A stretch of DNA of 64,000 nucleotides from Rhipidocladum racemiflorum. Lineage: Eukaryota; Streptophyta; Magnoliopsida; Poales; Poaceae. Location: NCBI GenBank assembly GCA_036346355.1, contig CM070572.1, positions 11,725,001 through 11,789,000 of the forward strand. Reading direction: 5' to 3'. Both the position numbers and the translations under genes were made by a program. Shown here one piece after another: positions 33,125-45,156 of this stretch; position 1 is the stretch's first letter; each line of letters starts with the position of its first letter. The notes beneath the pieces were generated by a model. That model saw only the letters and a program-made list of their open reading frames with translations, did no database searches and was not told the DNA's origin.

Positions 33125-33842
33125 CTGTCGATATCGTGGTGCGTTCTTATTGCTTGGCCCTGCAGACGAATCAAAGCAGCATCCAACCATGCGCCGTGGA
33201 CAAAATACCGCGCCGGGATACTTTTCTTTTCCGGCCTCCGGAAAGGAAGGGGAGAAGAAATCGTCTGAGCCACGTGAGAATAGGAAAATATAAGCATCAG
33301 TGCAGCAGCGTCCGTCAATCGCGGCACCCATCGGCCGCCCAACCACACACGCACACAGCCCGGTAGATTTCAACCAACAAAATCATGTGGTTGCCCTGCC
33401 AAGCCACTCGAGCGAAAATCATCCGCAAGTGCATGTACTATGCATACATTGGATTATCACCACACTAGCTGGGTGTGTGTACGGCCAACCAAACTGTTCT
33501 TGACGTTCTGTGGTTCTCACACCGCTCAGTTTATAATTGTTCAATCGCTTATTCGCTTTACACGTTTCACTGTTTCTGCATGCGCCTTGCTCTGCCGCTC
33601 GTGGATTGGATCGGTCCGAATTTAACGCTAGTCATCGAGCCCGGATGCTACATAGGAATAGATCATTTTTCTCCCTTTTTTAAAAAAAAGAAAAATAGCT
33701 CTCATTCAAATAAAATTGTAATTAAAGCCTCCTATCCACCGTGAAAGACACCTTCGTAACCTTCCGTGAGCTACAGTAGAAGCTATAGCCTATAGCTATA
33801 CTTGGCGGCCCCACACGCAGCTTTGTTTAAAAATTACCACTC
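33125..33842. other. Gene-less stretch
   Basis: Short ORFs in several frames without recognisable products; no transposon ends identified. Confidence 0.35.
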
Positions 33843-34080
33843 TGTTGTAAAACAGGTAGACTCCTAATCCAAGTTGGATGGACTCTATCCGTTGGTGGGT
33901 GAATCCGAATCGATCTCCTATTTGTTTTTCTATATATTAAGCATCCCTTTGTACAGAAAAATCAATCTAATATAGAAATAGTACTTTGCCCTCATATACT
34001 TTGTGTGCTCCTTGTTCTAGTTCATGTAATCTCATTGATGTGCTGTTGATTGATGCGGTGAACGATTATGTTTTACAACA
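33843..34080 (+). repeat. Left LTR of TRIM-like element
   Basis: Matches 34476-34615 plus 44715-44811 with scattered substitutions. TG...CA ends are present. Confidence 0.8.
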
Positions 34081-34475
34081 CATTATCAGCATGGAGCTCT
34101 ACCGTGGCCGATCGTGATTGTCTGCTTGCGTTAATCTACACGGCATCGAATTCATCCTGCGACACGCGATCACACTGTCGCGAGCCCTACGTAAGGTGAT
34201 CGCATATGAACAACCAATTACATCCGCAGACGTATTTTTTTGCTAAGCGTAGATTACTCTTTAATCTAATCTATTGTTGCGAACAAAAAAAAATATTATT
34301 CATCATCATAGGAAAAAAAAACACGTCCCAGAAGGCCGCACACCACCATGCGAATGGCCCTACGGCCGGCAACGTCTTGTCCTCGTGCATCCAGAAGCAC
34401 GTGCTAGGTTGCCGTCGGCCGTGCCCGCAGCGCACCCGTCGGTCGTCGGCCTCCCGCGCGCTCACCAAGGGTGAC

Positions 34476-34615
34476 TGTCGTAAAATAGAGACTCCTAGTC
34501 CAAGTTGGATGGACTATATCCGTTGGTGGCCGAATTCGAATATATCTCCTTCTTGTTTTTCTATATATTGGGCATCCCTTTGTACAGAAAAATCAATCTA
34601 ATAAAGAAAGAATAC
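34476..34615 (+). repeat. First part of right LTR of TRIM-like element
   Basis: Starts TGTCGTAAAATAG and breaks off at aatac, the duplicated target of Gypsy-2. Confidence 0.8.
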
Positions 34616-35185
34616 TAACGAGTACCCGCACCATGGGTATCCTCAGCGGCCCAAAAAGACGCACGGGCCGACCCAGGCCGATCAAGGCCCGAAGTTACGA
34701 CCACCGGGTAAGGTCCGAACCCACGACCTGGTCTTCGATATCCCGGAGAAGCGACGGCATTTATTGCATATCGGGCGCATTAAATGCCGGCCATAATGAC
34801 GACGACGTTAGCCGCACAAGTTCCCGACCCCCGCATTTACTACGAGCGGCGCGGCAACTACGGCGACCAGAGCAGACGAGAGCCGCCGGCCACCCTATCA
34901 GCCCGCCACTTTCGGACAACCAAGAGCACAGTCTTTTCCTCTTTTTTCCAAACCAACAGTGTAACCTCCCACCTCGCCTATATAAAGGCGGGAGGGGGAA
35001 GCGTGTAAAAGAACGAACAAGAAAGGAGAATCAATACGATCCAACTCACACGAACTGGAGTAGGGACGTTCTGCCCGAACCAGTATACATCTTGTGCTCA
35101 CCCGAGTCAAGCCGTTCGAGGAGAGGGAGCGTGCACCCCCGTCGACCTATACAAATTTACTAGCTGGTGCCCCGAAACGCCGACA
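34616..35185 (+). repeat. 5' LTR of Gypsy-2
   Basis: Starts TAACGAG and ends CCGACA. The partner starts CGACGAG, so the ancestral start was probably TGACGAG, with each copy changed by one transition. It contains a TATA box, CCTATATAAAGG, near 34977. Confidence 0.93.
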
Positions 35186-35203
35186 GTTGGCGCGCCAGGT
35201 AGG
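35186..35203 (+). other. Primer-binding site of Gypsy-2
   Basis: TTGGCGCGCCAGGTAGGG lies directly after the 5' LTR, the standard place for tRNA-primed first-strand synthesis. Confidence 0.75.
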
Positions 35204-35223
35204 GGCTGCGCACGTCGTCGCCG

Positions 35224-37130
35224 TTGCTTTCCCACTCAGCCTCCTCGACGGACCTTTTCTTCGACATCACTATGCCGATAGCATCGATCCGCTTCGGCTC
35301 CCTCGACTTCATCACCACCGCGGCAGGACAGATGGTGATCGTCCCCGCCATGCTCCGGCGTCAAACGCCCCCCGAGGGCCTTGGCGCCGTCTCCAGCATC
35401 CTCAGTAACCTTCGGCTCGAGGTCCCTACACGGACCTCGATGCCGGAGCACGCCAAAAGCTCCTTCGCCTCGGACGACCCGCAGGGGCGTCAAGCAGCAG
35501 CAGTCGCGCCCGTTGCGCCCTCACACTTCGTAGCAATGGTCGGCCACGCGCCCGACAACGACCATTCGGACAACTCCTCCGGCCACGGCTCTAGCGGAGG
35601 GAGAGATAAGAATGCATCGCGCTATCACGAGCCGGACATCGCGCAGCGCAAACGACCCTCCGCTACCCCTGGTCACGCCGAAGACTCTCCTCCAAATAAG
35701 ATCGAGGAGAACCACCAGACTCGCCGCGCCGACCTTCAACGACGGCGCGAGGAGCTGGAGGTTCAAAAAGCCGAGCTCGACAAGCTTCAAGCCGATCTGG
35801 ATCAGCATCCACCCACAGTTGTACCTGCGCCTAGCGGCGCACGTACTCGCGCACGCCAGGTTCACCACCTGTTGGCCAAACGGACCGACGATTCGTCGTT
35901 CTTCCCACACGCCGGCCAAAACATCGCCGCGGCAGCAATGTTGCTCCGCGGCATCCCTGAGCCAGATGATCCCGCGGCCAAGGCGACCCACTGAATCTCC
36001 GGCGGCCAGTGGAACGAGCGGCCGCGCAACATGCGCATGGCTCGGATCCACAGCGTTCGGGCGCCTCCTCAGGACGGTCCGCCGCGCGCCTTCCGAGCCA
36101 CCGGCAAAACAAGGGCGAGACGCCCGAGCAACCCTGCATCATGCACCCGGTGCGCCAACGCTGGGCGACGAACGCGACGTTCGCGCCACCCTCCAGCGCC
36201 GAAGAAGGGCAGGAACGACCCGCCGGACGTCGCCACCGATAAATACCGCGACGCGATCGCGGCCTCGAGCCCCGATGGCCGCCGCATTCTCATCAAGGGA
36301 TCCAGCGCGAGATTCCTGCTAGGTTTCGAGCACCGGTCAACATAGCCAACACGCGGGGCCACAAACCCCGCGTGTGGCTAGAGGATTACCGGTTAGCATG
36401 CCGGCGAGGGAGCCACAGACGATCTTTTCGTCATCCAGCACCTCCCCATCTACTTGGCGGACTCAGCTCGAGCATGGCTCGAGTACCTGCCCGCCAACAT
36501 TATCAGGGACTGGGCCGACCTCAAACACCACTTCGTTGGCAACTTCCAAGGCACATACAAGCGACCGGGAACTCCTCGACTCAAGAGCTGCAAACAGCCA
36601 GTGAGAACCTCCGGGACTACATCCGGCGTTTCTCCCAACAGTGCAACGAGCTCCCTGACATTCACGACGCTGATGTCGTGGGGGCGTTCATCTACGGCAC
36701 TACCTCCAAGACCCTGGTCCACAAGTCGTGCGAAGCCCGTAACCACCAAAGAACTCTTGGACATCGCCACCAACCACGCCTCGGGCGAGGAGGCCGTAGA
36801 TGTCATCTTCGACAAAGGGAAGTCGAAGCGAGGGACTGGCGCCGAGCCCAGCCCCTCCTCCGACCGCCCCGACAAACGGAAGCGCCACGGCAAAAACAGG
36901 TCCATGAGGACCGCATAGTCGCGCCGCCGACACCGGGGAAGCCGCAGAAGCAACCCCCGACCATTTCGAAATCGATGGAGAGTCCGTGTCCGAACCACGG
37001 ATACCCGTCGAGCACAAGTACCGGACTGCGAGGTCCTAAAGCGTTTCCTTTCCGGAGCCCCACGACGCCGCAGGCAAAGGAAGAAGCAAGACCCAGCGCC
37101 GACCGACGGAAACAAAGGGACAGACGCCGG
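35224..37130 (+). pseudogene. Gypsy-2 gag, frameshifted
   Basis: An open block at 35224-35994 carries a N-terminal region (SIRFGSLDFITTAAGQMVIV) and a coiled-coil-like stretch (ADLQRRREELEVQKAELDKL). After frame changes, a retrotrans_gag-type core follows near 36430-36720 (ADSARAWLEYLP, WADLKHHFVGNFQGTY) and continues in another frame with LRDYIRRFSQQCNELP. The protein would form the virus-like particle. At least three frameshifts prevent one continuous product. Confidence 0.8.
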
Positions 37131-37155
37131 CTTCCCCGAAACCGACGGATGTCTC

Positions 37156-40100
37156 ATGATATTTGGCGGACCGGCAAGCTACGCCGACCGGAGGCAGCTC
37201 AAGCTTGCCTACCGGGAGGTGCTCGTGGCAAACCCTGCCATACCCAAGTACCTTCGATGGTCGGAATCCCCGATCACCTTCGACCGGACCGACCATCCCG
37301 ACCACATCCCGCAACCAGGGAGGTACCCGCTTGTCGTCGATCCCATTGTGGGAACAAAGCGCCTGACCAAGGTGCTCATGGACGGTGGTAGCAGTCTCAA
37401 CATTCTTTATGTCGAGACCCTCGACGCCATGGGGATCCCCCGCCCAAGCCTCCGACCAAGTAAGGCGCCTTTTCACGGCGTCGTCCCTGGCCAGGAGGCT
37501 CACCCGCTCGGGCAGGTCGACCTGCCCGTCACGTTCGGGAGCCCGGCCAACTTCCGCACCGAAACCCTCACCTTTGAGGTCGTGGATTTTGCCGGCTCCT
37601 ACCACGCCATCTTGGGAAGACCATGTTACGCGAAGTTCATGGCGATCCCCAACTACACTTACCTGAAGCTGAAGATGCCCGGGCCGCGAGGGGTGATCAC
37701 CGCGACCGCGTCTTTTCAACTCGCTTACAACTGCGAGAAGGACAGCTGCGAGTTGGCTTCGGCGGTCGTCGCGTCCGCCGAACTCGCCGGCCTCCGGGCC
37801 ACGACCCAGCAGTCTGCTCCCGACTCCCGCAAATCCGGGTCGGGCTCCTTCAAATCCGCCGAGGACACGAAGGCCATCCAGATCGACCCCGAAGATCCAG
37901 TCAAGACCGTTCGGATCGGGACCACGCTTCCTACCAAATAGGAAAGCGCGCTCGTCGATTTCCTCCGCGCCAACCGAGATATCTTCGCATGGAGGCCTTC
38001 CGACATGCCAGGAATCCCGAGGGAAGTCGCCGAGCACTCTCTGAACGTCCGGTCTGGGTCTAGACCAGTCGTCCAGCGCCTGCGTCGCTTCGACGAAGAG
38101 AAGCGCACGGCCATAGGAGAAGAGATCGCCAAGCTCTTGGCCGCAGGGTTCATCAAGGAAGTTCGCCACCCCGAGTGGTTAGCCAACCTTGTACTTGTAA
38201 AAAAGAAGACCGGGCAATGGAGAATGTGTGTTGACTACACAAGCCTCAATAAGGCATGTCCGAAGGATCCATTCCCCTTGCCCCGCATCGATCAGGTGGT
38301 GGACTCCACCGCGGGATGTGAATGTCTGTCATTCCTGGACGCCTACTCAGGCTATCACCAGATCGCGATGAAGGAAGACGACCAACCTGCGACCTCGTTC
38401 ATCACCCCGTACGGCTCGTGACGATGCCATTTGGCCTGAAAAACGCGGGAGCTACATACCAACGATGTATGCAAACGTGTTTTTCCGATCAAATTGGCCG
38501 TAACGTCGAGGCGTACGTCGACGACATCGTTGTCAAGACCAGGAAGGTCGGCGACGTCATCACCGACCTGGAAGAGACTTTTGCAAACCTTCGACGGTAC
38601 CGCATCAAGTTCAACCCCGAAAAATGCGTTTTCGGAGTGCCCAAAGGGAAGCTACTCGGCTTTATCGTCTCCGAGCGCGGCATCGAAGCCAGCCAAGACA
38701 AGATCTCCGCAATCTTGAGGATGGGGCCGATCAGCAACCTCAAAGGGGCCCAGAGGTCGACAGGATGCCTCGCGGCCTTGAGTCGCTTCACGCCCCGCCC
38801 GAGCGCAGCTTGCCTCTTTACAAACTCCCGAGGAAATCCGACCGATTCAAGCGACGGCGAAGCTCGGGGCGCTTCGATGCGCTGAAAGTTCTTCTAACCT
38901 CTCCTCCGGTCTTTGGTTGCCCCGGCGCGGAAGAACCTCTCTCGCTCTACATTTCCGCCACGACCCAGGTCGTCGGCGGTGCTCGTCGTGGAAGCGAGCG
39001 AGAGGAAGGACGGGTTCTCAAGGTCCAACGACCGCCTACTTCGCCGGCGAAGTACTCTCTGAGTCCAAGGCGCGGTACCCACAGATGCAGAAGATGATCT
39101 ACGCGGTTCTGATCACGAAAAGAAAGCTGGTACACTACTTCAACCGGCACCGCGTCTCCGTGGTGACTTCTCTACCACTCGGCGAGGTCATCCACAACCG
39201 CGACGCCTCCGGGAGAATTGCCAAATGGGCACTCGAGCTTAATGGGCACGACATAGTGTACATCCCTCGGACCGCCGTAAAATCCCAAGTTCTAGCCGAC
39301 TTCGTCCGAGTGGACCGGCTCGTGCACCACCTCCACTCGAGGACCCCGAGTACTGGACAATGTACTTTGATGGATCCTTCACCAAAAACGGAGCCGGAGC
39401 CGGGGTTGTCATTGTTTCCCCACTCGGAAACAGGCTCCAATATGCCATCCGATTGCTCTTCGACGCAACCAACAACGTCGCCGAGTACGAGGCCCTCGTT
39501 ACCGGCCTCCGCATCGCCGCCGACCTCGGAGCGCAGCGGCTGTACGTGCATGGCGATTCAAAACTGGTTGTCGACCAAGTCATGAAGGCCGCAGAACCTC
39601 GCGACAGCCGGATGGCAGCCTATTGTCAAGAAGTACGCAAGCTGGAGCAGAAATTCAAGGGATTTGAGCTTCACCATAGCTACCGGCGGGACAACGGTGA
39701 GGCCGACCATCTGGCCAATCTTGCCTCTGGCAGAGGGCCGGTCCCACCTGGGATTTTCGTCCTCGACCTACACCAAGCATCCATCCGACCCGACCGTCCG
39801 GATGACCGGATGGGTGACTCGCCGAAAGCACCCCCGCCAGACGACCAGCGACCGGAGGTTGAGATGACCAAGCCAAGCTGCAACGTCTTGATGACCAACA
39901 CCGATTGGAGAAAACCCTTCATCGATCGGCTAACCGACGGCTCCCTCCCCGACGACCCAACCGAGGCTCGCCGCCTCGCTCGACGGGCGAAATCCTTTGT
40001 ACTGGTCGGCGACGACCTCTACAAAAGGAGCCCTCCGATCCTCCGAAGTGTATCCCGGTCGACCACGGAAGAGAGCTGCTCCACGACATCCACGGGGGAA

Positions 40101-40231
40101 TTTGCGGACACCACGCTGGGTCACGGAGCTTGGTCGGGAAAGCCTTCCGACAAGGCTTCTACTGGCCAACTGCTGTAGCCGACTCTGAACAAATCGTCCG
40201 GACGTGCGAAGGGTGCCAATTCTTCGCCTAA
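37156..40231 (+). pseudogene. Gypsy-2 pol: protease, RT, two RNase H domains
   Basis: The protease block (37156-37941) has VLMDGGSSLNILY as the active-site Asp motif. RT follows with KKKTGQWRMCVDYTSLNKAC and FLDAYSGYHQI, then after a frameshift near 38420 MPFGLKNAGATYQRCM and the catalytic YVDDIVV (near 38513). The thumb reads FNPEKCVFGVPKGKLLGFIV. The RT-linked RNase H is broken near 38800-39060. A second, archaeal-type RNase H begins with YFDGSFTKNGAGAGVVI at 39363 and NNVAEYEALVTGLRIA, ending in HLANLASG. A zinc-type CEGCQFFA at about 40210 starts integrase. A stop and several frameshifts break the polyprotein. Confidence 0.9.
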
Positions 40232-41131
40232 GAACTCATCTCCCAGCGCAAGCCCTCCAGACGATCCCTATTACCTGGCCCTTCGCCGTTTGGGGACTCG
40301 ACCTGGTCGGGCCTTTCAAAAAAGCGCCTGGGGGCTTCACCCACCTACTGGTCGCGGTGGACAAGTTTACCAAGTGGATAGAAGCTAAGCCGATCCACGA
40401 CCATCACTTGGCGCATGCGCGGACTTCATCCGCAACATCGTTTACGGTTTGGAGTCGAACTCCATCATCACCGACAACGGAACGCAATTCACGGGAAGGA
40501 ATTTCTCGAGCTCTGCGGCGGCCTTCAAGATTCGCGTGGATTGGGCAGCCGTCGCCCATCCGCTGGCAACGGCCAAGTCGAACGCGCAAACGGCATGATC
40601 CTACAGGGGCTCAAACCACGGATCTTCGAAAGGCTGAAGAGATACGCGGGACGTTGGGCGGCTGAGGTGCCTCCCGTACTTTGGAGCCTGCGGACCACCC
40701 CAACCCGATCGACCGGATTCACGCCATTCTTCTTGGCGTACGGGGCGGAGGCCATCTTGCCAATCGACTTAAACTACGGCGCCCCAAGGGTTCGAGCCTT
40801 CGACGAAACCCGGGGGCTCGAATCTCAACAAGACGCTGTCGACCGGCTCGACGAAGCGCGAGATATCGCCATCGTCCGCTCGGCCAAGTACCAGCAGGCA
40901 CTACGGCGCTACCACGACCGCAAGGTTAGAGGTCGAGCGTTCAACGTAGGCGACCTGGTCCTGCGCCAGGTTCAGTCCAACAAAGACAAGCACAAGCTCT
41001 CCTCTCCTTGGGAAGGCCCCTTTACTGTGGTGGAAGTCCTTCGACCCGGCACTTACCGGCTCAAGGATCCCGATGGCAACATCTTGTCCAACGCCTGGAA
41101 TATTGAGAAGCTAAGACGATTCTACCCTTAG
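40204..41131 (+). pseudogene. Gypsy-2 integrase
   Basis: The first core block reads GGFTHLLVAVDKFTKWIEAK. Frameshifts pass through the central DDE region. The last block (40415-41131) is open and has NGQVERANGMILQGL, RTTPTRSTGFTPFFLAYG and a C-terminal DLVLRQVQ...WEGPFTVVEVL ending LRRFYP. This enzyme inserts the cDNA into the chromosome; this copy is inactive because of the frame breaks. Confidence 0.85.
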
Positions 41132-41739
41132 CCCATTTCTCTTTTACCTCGTCTACTACCGTGAGCAGCACGACCCTTGGTCGAGCCTACGCGTAGCGTC
41201 GGAGTGCGAACACTCGTGTTAAACTTCTTCGCCTACTTTTCGGAAAAACGCTTGAACACGTCGATCACTGCTCAGATGGTCCCCTCGGACCCAAGAACGG
41301 TGATCCCGACGCGCTTCACCGAAAAAGCACACCCGAAAAAAAAAATAAGCGAAAAAGCGCATACGAAACCTCCGAAGAGTCCAAATACATTTATTTCTTC
41401 CGATTCGACAGCATTTACATTCTTTGAGAAACGTAAAGCCTAAAAAACCAAAAAGTTTATCTTATTCTAGGGTCCCCCTCGCTTCGGTGATCTCCGGACT
41501 TATCGTCCCTCTCCAAGCGCGGCTTCAGCTTCCCGCACAATTTTTGCCGCAAAACGCAGCAGAAACTGGTCGGATCGCCGAAGTCCGCAACGGGAGAGCC
41601 TCGATCTGCCCGGGTGCAGCGCCAAGAGCCAGAAGCCCCCCGCCCCCCCCTTTTTGTGGCCTCTATGGTTCCCGGGGGAACTCGGGCCTTGCCACAGAAG
41701 GGTCCACGAACGGAGAGGAATACGGCAGCATGATTGGGG

Positions 41740-42084
41740 CGACCGGCAGTGCATTTATTAGCACGGGCCTGGATGTCGCGGAAGACTCCAAGCTCCCTGA
41801 AGGAGAAGGAGCACGAGGGGGAACGGCGTCCTGTTCTCCGAATTGCTCGGGCGCTCGCGGCTGTTCCCTCACTCAACGACCGCGACTGCCGCTCCGTTCG
41901 CTCCTCCTCCTCCGCCTCCAGCTCAGCGGCTCGATCAATCTCGTCACCCGGCCAGGCCGCGCTTCAAAGTAACCGGCTCGTCGCTCCAACTCCTCGCCCT
42001 CCGCCTCTTGTTGAAAGGCGTCGGTCGATCTCATCGATAGGTGGACTCGACCTTGGAACAAGATTGAGAGGGCAAAGCGACCAT
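41740..42084 (-). pseudogene. Small Glu-rich antisense ORF of Gypsy-2, frameshifted
   Basis: On the strand opposite to gag-pol, pieces read MVALPSQSCSKV, then FQQEAEGEELERRAGYFEAR, then a Glu-rich run. The pieces are in different frames, so one or two indels separate them. It sits at the same place as the acidic antisense ORF of Gypsy-1 (after integrase) and likewise follows a TATA box. Sequence similarity between the two is limited to composition, so homology is only suggested. Confidence 0.4.
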
Positions 42085-42145
42085 GAAAGCGAAGTCGGCG
42101 AGGTCTCAACGTCGCTGGATGAAGTCTCAAAGATCACCGCCCGCC

Positions 42146-42153
42146 TATTTATA
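42146..42153 (-). promoter_or_regulatory. TATA box for antisense ORF of Gypsy-2
   Basis: Minus-strand TATAAATA in a GC-rich setting lies 62 bases upstream of the ATG at 42084. It is a candidate core promoter. Confidence 0.5.
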
Positions 42154-43630
42154 GGCGATCCGTAGCAGACGAAGCGACGCTACCGGGGTACCCGCCAAGA
42201 CTTATCGCGACCGCGCTTTTCAAGATGATGGCGTGGAAGCCGAAGCATCAAAGGCGACGGTCTGGAAACCGGCGCCGCCAATACTCCGCGTTGAACAAAA
42301 ACGCCTCGAGAACCTCGCCAGTCGTAAGGAAAGATAAGTGAATATCTTCTTTTCCTGCACTCGTTGTTACTCCTTCAAGTGGCGCGCGGCGGTAACAACC
42401 AAACCGCCTCGCACCACTCGGGGGCTACAAGACTCCCGTGGGTCGGTGACACGACAAATCACCGGGTCCTCCCGAAACGGCCAAACTTTCGACCGGAAGT
42501 ACTACGGCCTACGCCCCGGCGGCTACGGTTGCGAAATAGTACTTAGCGGAAGAAGGAAGTGTCCAAGCGGAGCGACCCACGATTGGTCGGGAACACCCCT
42601 CCCACGGTCGCACTAACCAATCGACATGTTCTTGAGCGTTCTCTTGTTTCCCCGACTCCCTAACTTTGTAATGCGCACACCAACCTACGCCCGACCCCCG
42701 TGGTCCCCAAGGCAATGGACGGTAACAGTGGCCATTACAAACAAAGGGTGCGAAAAACAAACACAGGGACAAAACACATACCAGTTCCCTACAAACCTAG
42801 AGAGAGCAAAGACTGTTTAAATTCCCTTTATCGTTCATCTATGAAGGACGACGGTCGGGGAAACCCGGTCGGCAATCGCCCTGGCGTGCGGTTCGACCCG
42901 AAGCTCCAAGGCATCGACTTCCTCCTCGGACCGGTTTGCATCAACCCCGCTACTAACAGTATCAAGGTCGATGCCGTCATAGTAAGGGAACGTACAAACC
43001 TGCGCCGAGGCAGCCCCGAGAACAGCACCGGTCGCCACCGAAGCCCCAGAGCCGTCTAAAGCCCGGCCCAAAGACTAGGGGTGCGAAACCGCCGAAAACG
43101 AATCCGGCTCCACCATGGCGAAAAACGAGCAAGAGGTGAGGACAAGGCGAGCCCACGGCCCCTGGGCTTGGAGTCGGCGGACGACCAATCGCCTTAAAAC
43201 TCACGTCAGGACCATACCTCACGCCTCTCGCGGAGCCCGTCGACGGGCGGCAGCCAGCTGCACCCTGGATCGGCGAACGGTCCAGGGTCCGATACGGGAT
43301 CGAGTAAGGAAAGGTTCTTCATGGATCACCCCCAAGTGGGGTCGGATACCCGCGCCGGGATCATCCGCTAGGCGACCCCCCTCGCGAGGGGGGCCACCAG
43401 GTTCCACCCGGATCACTCGCTTGAAGCTCCACGAGAGCGGCGCTCAAGCCAGCGAAGGCAAGCGCGCGTCTCTCACCCCCTCCAGGTCCCACACCTGCGG
43501 ACGGGGCGTAAAACACGGGACAGACGGTAAATCCCTCCACCCGACAGCAAACTCGCCCAGCTCCAGCGTGAAACGAACCGCAACTAGCCCCACCCCGGGT
43601 CAAGCGCAAGCTTGCGTAGCGCGAGCATCC

Positions 43631-44150
43631 CAACCCCCCGACCTGCTCTCCGACTCGGGGCTCAAAACTACACCACTGCCGCCATACAGCCCGATCAGAT
43701 CGCTCCGACTAAGCGCGATCCGGTGTTCCAGACGGCGGCAAAGCCGGACAAGGCGCAACCCCCCGACCTGCTCTCCGACCAGCTCGGGGCTCAAAACTAC
43801 ACCGCGGGTGCGCTTGCGCACTGGTCGAAGATTGCCTCCGACCAAGCGCGATCCGATGTTCCGTGCAGAAGCGGCGGCCGGACAAGCGCAACCCCGACTG
43901 CTCTCCGACCAGCTCGGGGCTCGAGCTACACCACCGGTGCGCCACATGCACCCGGTCGAAGATCGCCTCCGACTAAGCGCGTCAGTCCGGTGACAGCCTG
44001 AACAAGGCGCAACCCCGACCGCTCTCCGACCGGCTCGGGGCTCAAGAACTCCACCAGATGCGCCACAGCACGGTCGGAGACTCTAATCAAGTCAGCGTCA
44101 AGAAGACGGAGGCAAAACCCCGAGCATCTCTTCGACCGCCTGGCTCGGGG
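43631..44150. repeat. Tandem array, four copies of a 121-133 base unit, in Gypsy-2
   Basis: Copies begin near 43631, 43756, 43889 and 44010. Each has caacccc(cc)gac, ctctccgac and gctcggggct. The last copy runs up to the G-rich tract ggctcggggctac next to the 3' LTR, so the repeat unit contains a polypurine-tract-like motif. Confidence 0.85.
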
Positions 44151-44154
44151 CTAC

Positions 44155-44709
44155 CGACGAGTACCCGCACCATGGGTATCCTCGGCCCAAAGACGCGCGG
44201 CCGACCCAGCCGATCAAGGCCCGGTTACGACCACCGGGTAAGGTCCGAACCCACGACCTGGTCTTCGATATCCCGGAGAAGCGACGGCATTTATTGCATA
44301 TCGGGCGCATTAAATGCCGGCCATAATGACGACGACGCAGCGACACAAGTTCCCGACCCCGCATTTACTACGAGCGCGGCAACTACTGGCGACCAGCGAG
44401 GCGAGCCGGCGGCCAGTCCTATCAGCCCGCCACTTTCGGACAACCAAGAGCACAGTCTTTTCCTCTTTTTTCCAAACCAACAGTGTAACCTCCCACCTCG
44501 CCTATATAAAGGCGGGAGGGGGAAGCGTGTAAAAGAACGAACAAGAAAGGAGAATCAATACGATCCAACTCACACGAACTGGAGTAGGGACGTTCTGCCC
44601 GAACCAGTATACATCTTGTGCTCACCCGAGTCAAGCCGTTCGAGGAGAGGGAGCGTGCACCCCCGTCGACCTATACAAATTTACTAGCCGGTGCCCCGAA
44701 ACGCCGACA
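44155..44709 (+). repeat. 3' LTR of Gypsy-2
   Basis: Partner of 34616-35185. The last 290 bases are almost identical to the 5' copy, whereas the first 270 differ by clustered one- to three-base indels. Confidence 0.93.
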
Positions 44710-44714
44710 AATAC

Positions 44715-44811
44715 TTTGCCCCCTTATACTTTGTGTGCTCCCTGTTCTTGTTTATGTAATCTCGTTATCGTGCTGTTGATTTGATACGGTGAACGACTAT
44801 GTTTTACAACA
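44715..44811 (+). repeat. Second part of right LTR of TRIM-like element
   Basis: Resumes with tttgcccccttatactttgtg, matching 33984 onward in the left LTR, and ends TTTTACAACA. Confidence 0.8.
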
Positions 44812-45144
44812 CATCATTCCTTTATTTTTAAATGCTTCCTTCATCGATCAGTAGCTTATTCGATTTCTGTTCTTATTAAACATCTGATATACAGCGGAAG
44901 CGCCCCCTCCGCGGCATCCTTCCTCCCGCGTGCGCCGCCTCCGCACTCACACACGCTAGCTGCGGAACCATGCTCCCACGCTAGCGTGCCGCGGGAGGCT
45001 TGGTTCCTCCCACGCCTCCAAAGTGTGGTGGCCACTTGTTACTGCTCCTTCCACCTCTCGCGCTACCCCTCCACAACACTCCTTCCTCCCGCGTTGCCCG
45101 AGCGCGGTAGACGCCAGGTGTCGCCTATCGTGTTTTTTGTAGTG
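44812..45144. mobile_element. CACTA element terminal fragment
   Basis: Ends with CGTGTTTTTTGTAGTG at 45129-45144, the complement of CACTACAAAAAACACG, a common CACTA terminus in grasses. Repeated cctcccgcg and cgctagc phrases lie inside. No transposase and no partner end are visible. Confidence 0.55.
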
Positions 45145-45156
45145 AGGGGGGCTAGA

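Larger units (their letters stand above)
34616..44709 (+). mobile_element. Gypsy LTR retrotransposon, Tat type (Gypsy-2)
   Basis: LTRs of 570 and 555 bases flank the element, with exact 5-base duplications AATAC at 34611-34615 and 44710-44714. The order is LTR, primer site, gag, protease, RT, RNase H, second RNase H, integrase, a 3 kb non-coding part with a small antisense ORF and a tandem array, a G-rich tract and the LTR. All coding domains are recognisable but broken by many one-base frameshifts. The dual RNase H and the shared primer site place it with Gypsy-1 in the Tat lineage. Confidence 0.93.
33843..44811 (+). mobile_element. TRIM-like LTR element, right LTR split by Gypsy-2
   Basis: A 238-base LTR (33843-34080, TGTTGTAAAAC to TTTTACAACA) is followed by a 395-base interior and a second LTR that is interrupted after 140 bases by Gypsy-2 and resumes for 97 bases (44715-44811). 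Without the insertion the unit is about 870 bases and encodes no gag or pol, as in terminal-repeat retrotransposons in miniature. ACATTATCAGCATGG follows the left LTR, close to the start of some plant Copia interiors. The flanks (cactc, catca) do not give a clean duplication. Confidence 0.75.
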
